Source: Shewanella sp. 10N.286.48.A6
Lineage (GTDB): Bacteria; Pseudomonadota; Gammaproteobacteria; Enterobacterales; Shewanellaceae
Direction: 5' to 3'
Length of the DNA: 42,730 nucleotides
Assembly (NCBI RefSeq): GCF_002873135.1
Contig: NZ_MCVI01000051.1
Span: forward strand, 1-42,730
Shown: positions 41,601-42,730 of the stretch, in pieces
Position numbering within the stretch: position 1 is the first letter of the stretch
Layout: each line of letters begins with the position of its first letter
Program-made: the position numbers and the translations under genes
Notes under the pieces: generated by a model
Told to the model about the DNA's origin: nothing
Seen by the model: only the letters and a program-made list of their open reading frames with translations
Databases searched by the model: none

Positions 41601-42730
41601 CAAGTAACATCACAAGTGGTTGAAACCATCGTTGAGAAGATTGTTGAAAAGCCAGTTGAGAAAATAGTAGAAAAGATTGTGGAAAAAGAAGTGATAAAAA
41701 CTGAATATATTGAAGTGGCCTCAGCCAATGCCAACGCACCAGCTGTTAGCAATACAGTAACCACTGCGCCTGAAGCTGGCAATGCACTAGCGCAACCTGC
41801 TGCAGGAACTGGTAGCTTAGAAGCATTTTTCAATGCCCAGCAACAAGCTGCAAACTTACATCAGCAGTTCTTGGCTATTCCTCAACAATACGGTGATACC
41901 TTTACTCACCTGATGACAGAGCAAAGCAAAATGGTTGCGGCAGGACTCGCTATTCCAGAGAGCTTACAGCGCTCAATGGAGCTATTCCACCAGCATCAAG
42001 CACAAACACTACAAAGCCATACATTGTTCCTTGAGCAGCAAGCACAATCAAGCCAGTCTGCCCTTGCTATGCTAACAGGCACTTCGCTGCCAGTTCAGCC
42101 GCAGACAGTAGCAACAACAGCAGCTCCAGCAATGACTCAGGCTGTTGCAGCAACAGCAGCTCCAGCAATGACTCAGGCTGTTGCAGCGCCAGTAGCAAAA
42201 GCTCCGGTAACACAATCACAGATAGCACAAGAGCCTGCAGCAAAAGTAACAGCCCCATTAGCACCAGCAAGAACCGTTACTGCAGAACCTATTTCAGCGT
42301 CAGCAGCTCCAGTGCAATTAATGCCTGCTGGTTTATCAGCAGAAACAGTCTTGAACACTATGTTAGAAGTGGTTGCTGAAAAAACTGGCTACCCCACTGA
42401 AATGCTAGAACTTGGCATGGATATGGAAGCGGATTTAGGTATCGATTCAATCAAGCGTGTTGAAATCTTAGGCACGGTACAAGATGAGCTACCTGGTTTA
42501 CCAGAGCTTAGCCCAGAAGATTTAGCTGAGTGTCGTACCCTTGGCGAAATCGTAGCTTATATGAATAGTAAACTACCAGCCGCGGGCGCTATGAACTCTG
42601 CGCCACCAGCAATTTCAGTAGCTCAAGCCGCACCAGTAGCTTCAGGTTTATCTGCTGAAACCGTATTGAATACCATGCTCGAAGTGGTTGCTGAAAAAAC
42701 CGGTTACCCTACTGAAATGCTAGAACTTGG
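38598..42730 (+). CDS. pfaA: PfaA, PUFA synthase multidomain subunit (partial, 3' end beyond window)
   Basis: First subunit of the iterative polyketide-type enzyme that builds eicosapentaenoic acid. At least 1377 codons are open in one frame to the window edge. Ketosynthase, about 20-480: active-site C222 in VDAACAGS, H357 in EAHGTGT and H397 in GHTKSTAG. Malonyl-CoA acyltransferase, about 612-920: AGQGSQY at 612 and nucleophile S709 in GHSFGELSAL. A linker with a VEKIVEKPVEK-type coiled repeat (from about 1008) and an Ala/Pro/Gln-rich stretch with a perfect duplication follows. The first ACP has its phosphopantetheine site S1284 in LGIDSIKR, and a second ACP begins 105 residues later and is cut. 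A ketoreductase domain is expected beyond the window. GGAG precedes the ATG, which overlaps the pfaR stop. Confidence 0.95.
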   Translation, partial: MSQEPTPQELVEDKRLNKRLKDMPIAIVGMASIFANSRYLNKFWDLISEKIDAITEVPKSHWRPEDYFDADKTTPDKSYCKRGGFIPDVDFNPMEFGLPPNILELTDTSQLLSLVIAKEVLADAGVTPEYDTDKIGITLGVGGGQKINASLTARLQYPVLKKVFKSSGLSDADSDMLIKKFQDQYVHWEENSFPGSLGNVIAGRIANRFDLGGMNCVVDAACAGSLAAMRMALTELVEGRSEMMITGGVCTDNSPSMYMSFSKTPAFTTNETIQPFDIDSKGMMIGEGIGMVALKRLEDAERDGDRIYSVIKGVGASSDGKFKSIYAPRPEGQAKALKRAYDDAGFEPHTVGLIEAHGTGTAAGDVAEFNGLKSVFGEFNDTKQHIALGSVKSQVGHTKSTAGTAGVIKAALALHHKVLPPTINVSKPNPKLNVEDSPFFLNTETRPWMPRPDGTPRRAGISSFGFGGTNFHMVLEEYTAEHARDAKYRQRQVPQSVLISADNKAALQTEVSTLIAAIAKLTDTDNTSIAQAELTRIAKQYAVRTLDVNAPRLGLVAANLAELTAQLQLALKQLESQSSDAWQLPSGTSYRSAALINTAAKASKSAKVAALFAGQGSQYLNMGIEVACHFPEMRQQLNKADKVFASFNKTPLSQVLFPIPAFEKADKEAQAALLTSTDNAQSAIGVVSMSQYQLFTQAGFAADMFAGHSFGELSALCAAGVISNDDYYQLSFARGESMAASAVDKDGNALDKGTMYAIILPANDADAANAENIAKLESCISDFDGVKVANYNSATQLVIAGPTESCAAAAKAISALGFKAIALPVSGAFHTPLVGHAQKPFAKAIDKAKFSASKVALFSNASGEQHPTDAKSIKAAFKQHMLQSVRFTDQLNNMYDAGARVFVEFGPKNILQKLVQATLGDKAESVSVVSINPNPKGNSDTQLRIAAMQLCVLGAPLTEIDPYQADIAAPAKPKGMNVKLNASNHISTPTLAKMEKSLATGQVTSQVVETIVEKIVEKPVEKIVEKIVEKEVIKTEYIEVASANANAPAVSNTVTTAPEAGNALAQPAAGTGSLEAFFNAQQQAANLHQQFLAIPQQYGDTFTHLMTEQSKMVAAGLAIPESLQRSMELFHQHQAQTLQSHTLFLEQQAQSSQSALAMLTGTSLPVQPQTVATTAAPAMTQAVAATAAPAMTQAVAAPVAKAPVTQSQIAQEPAAKVTAPLAPARTVTAEPISASAAPVQLMPAGLSAETVLNTMLEVVAEKTGYPTEMLELGMDMEADLGIDSIKRVEILGTVQDELPGLPELSPEDLAECRTLGEIVAYMNSKLPAAGAMNSAPPAISVAQAAPVASGLSAETVLNTMLEVVAEKTGYPTEMLEL
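42115..42186 (+). repeat. Perfect 36-bp tandem duplication in the pfaA linker
   Basis: The unit starting CAACAGCAGCTCCAGC occupies 42115-42150 and is repeated without change at 42151-42186. It adds 12 residues (ATAAPAMTQAVA-like) in frame to the linker before the first ACP. The lack of any difference suggests recent replication slippage. Confidence 0.9.
42330..42730 (+). repeat. pfaA: ACP-domain repeats of pfaA (period 315 bp)
   Basis: The block beginning GGTTTATCAGCAGAAAC at 42330 recurs at 42645 with few silent changes, giving the same protein sequence (LSAETVLNTMLEVVAEKTGY, TEMLELG). This is the start of the tandem ACP array, which in known PfaA proteins has several copies; only one full copy is visible here. 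Confidence 0.92.

Noticed and set aside
42067..42270. Leucine-rich minus-strand frame
   Set aside because: It is the complement of the Ala/Pro/Gln-rich PfaA linker; CAG/GCA repeats read as CTG/TGC give poly-Leu artefacts.

Overview
The window looks like chromosomal DNA of a marine gammaproteobacterium, most probably an EPA-producing Shewanella. The main reasons are the pfaE / EF-G-like / pfaR / pfaA arrangement, the fadI-fadJ pair beside a MoxR/Bat operon, and many small DUF families typical of that group (DUF3379, DUF3549, DUF3301, DUF3192, DUF2310). The genus call is inference from gene content and order; no search was run. I see no IS element, prophage, tRNA, rRNA or CRISPR array.

Layout. 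(1) 1-4.2 kb: the end of an unknown gene and two small genes, then fadI-fadJ on the minus strand with a FadR-type operator upstream. (2) 4.5-11.6 kb: a tightly packed plus-strand operon, moxR / DUF58 / DUF4381 / two VWA proteins (the second fused to TPRs and a long polar tail) / BatD, followed by an ECF sigma factor and its DUF3379 partner (11.7-13.0 kb). (3) 13.1-21.4 kb: putP, fadL with its own FadR-like site, then an RND efflux pair with a DUF2892 membrane protein and an exported rhodanese. (4) 21.5-26.1 kb: purU, a glucose-type PTS EIICB, and the yqcA / truC / yqcC group, all minus strand, with one small plus-strand gene inside. (5) 26.2-27.6 kb: DUF3549-DUF3301 pair. (6) 27.7-29.2 kb: 1.6 kb without credible protein genes. 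I read it as two tandem CsrB/CsrC-family regulatory RNAs on the minus strand, each ending in an intrinsic terminator and each preceded by a GacA/UvrY-type box. (7) 29.2-34.1 kb: small housekeeping and unknown genes, then syd and queF, which with yqcA/truC/yqcC recreate a neighbourhood known from E. coli. (8) 34.2-42.7 kb: the start of the omega-3 polyunsaturated fatty acid locus: pfaE (phosphopantetheinyl transferase), an EF-G-like GTPase, pfaR (a regulator that looks like a domesticated transposase) and pfaA, cut by the window end in its second ACP domain.

How the parts fit. Fatty acid metabolism recurs: uptake (fadL), beta-oxidation (fadIJ) and synthesis of a long polyunsaturated acid (pfa). 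PfaE should arm the ACP repeats of PfaA, and PfaR probably controls pfaA, with which it is translationally coupled. The most noteworthy non-coding content is the tandem pair of CsrA-sequestering RNAs. They would place post-transcriptional control of carbon and biofilm genes under a GacA/UvrY-type response regulator.
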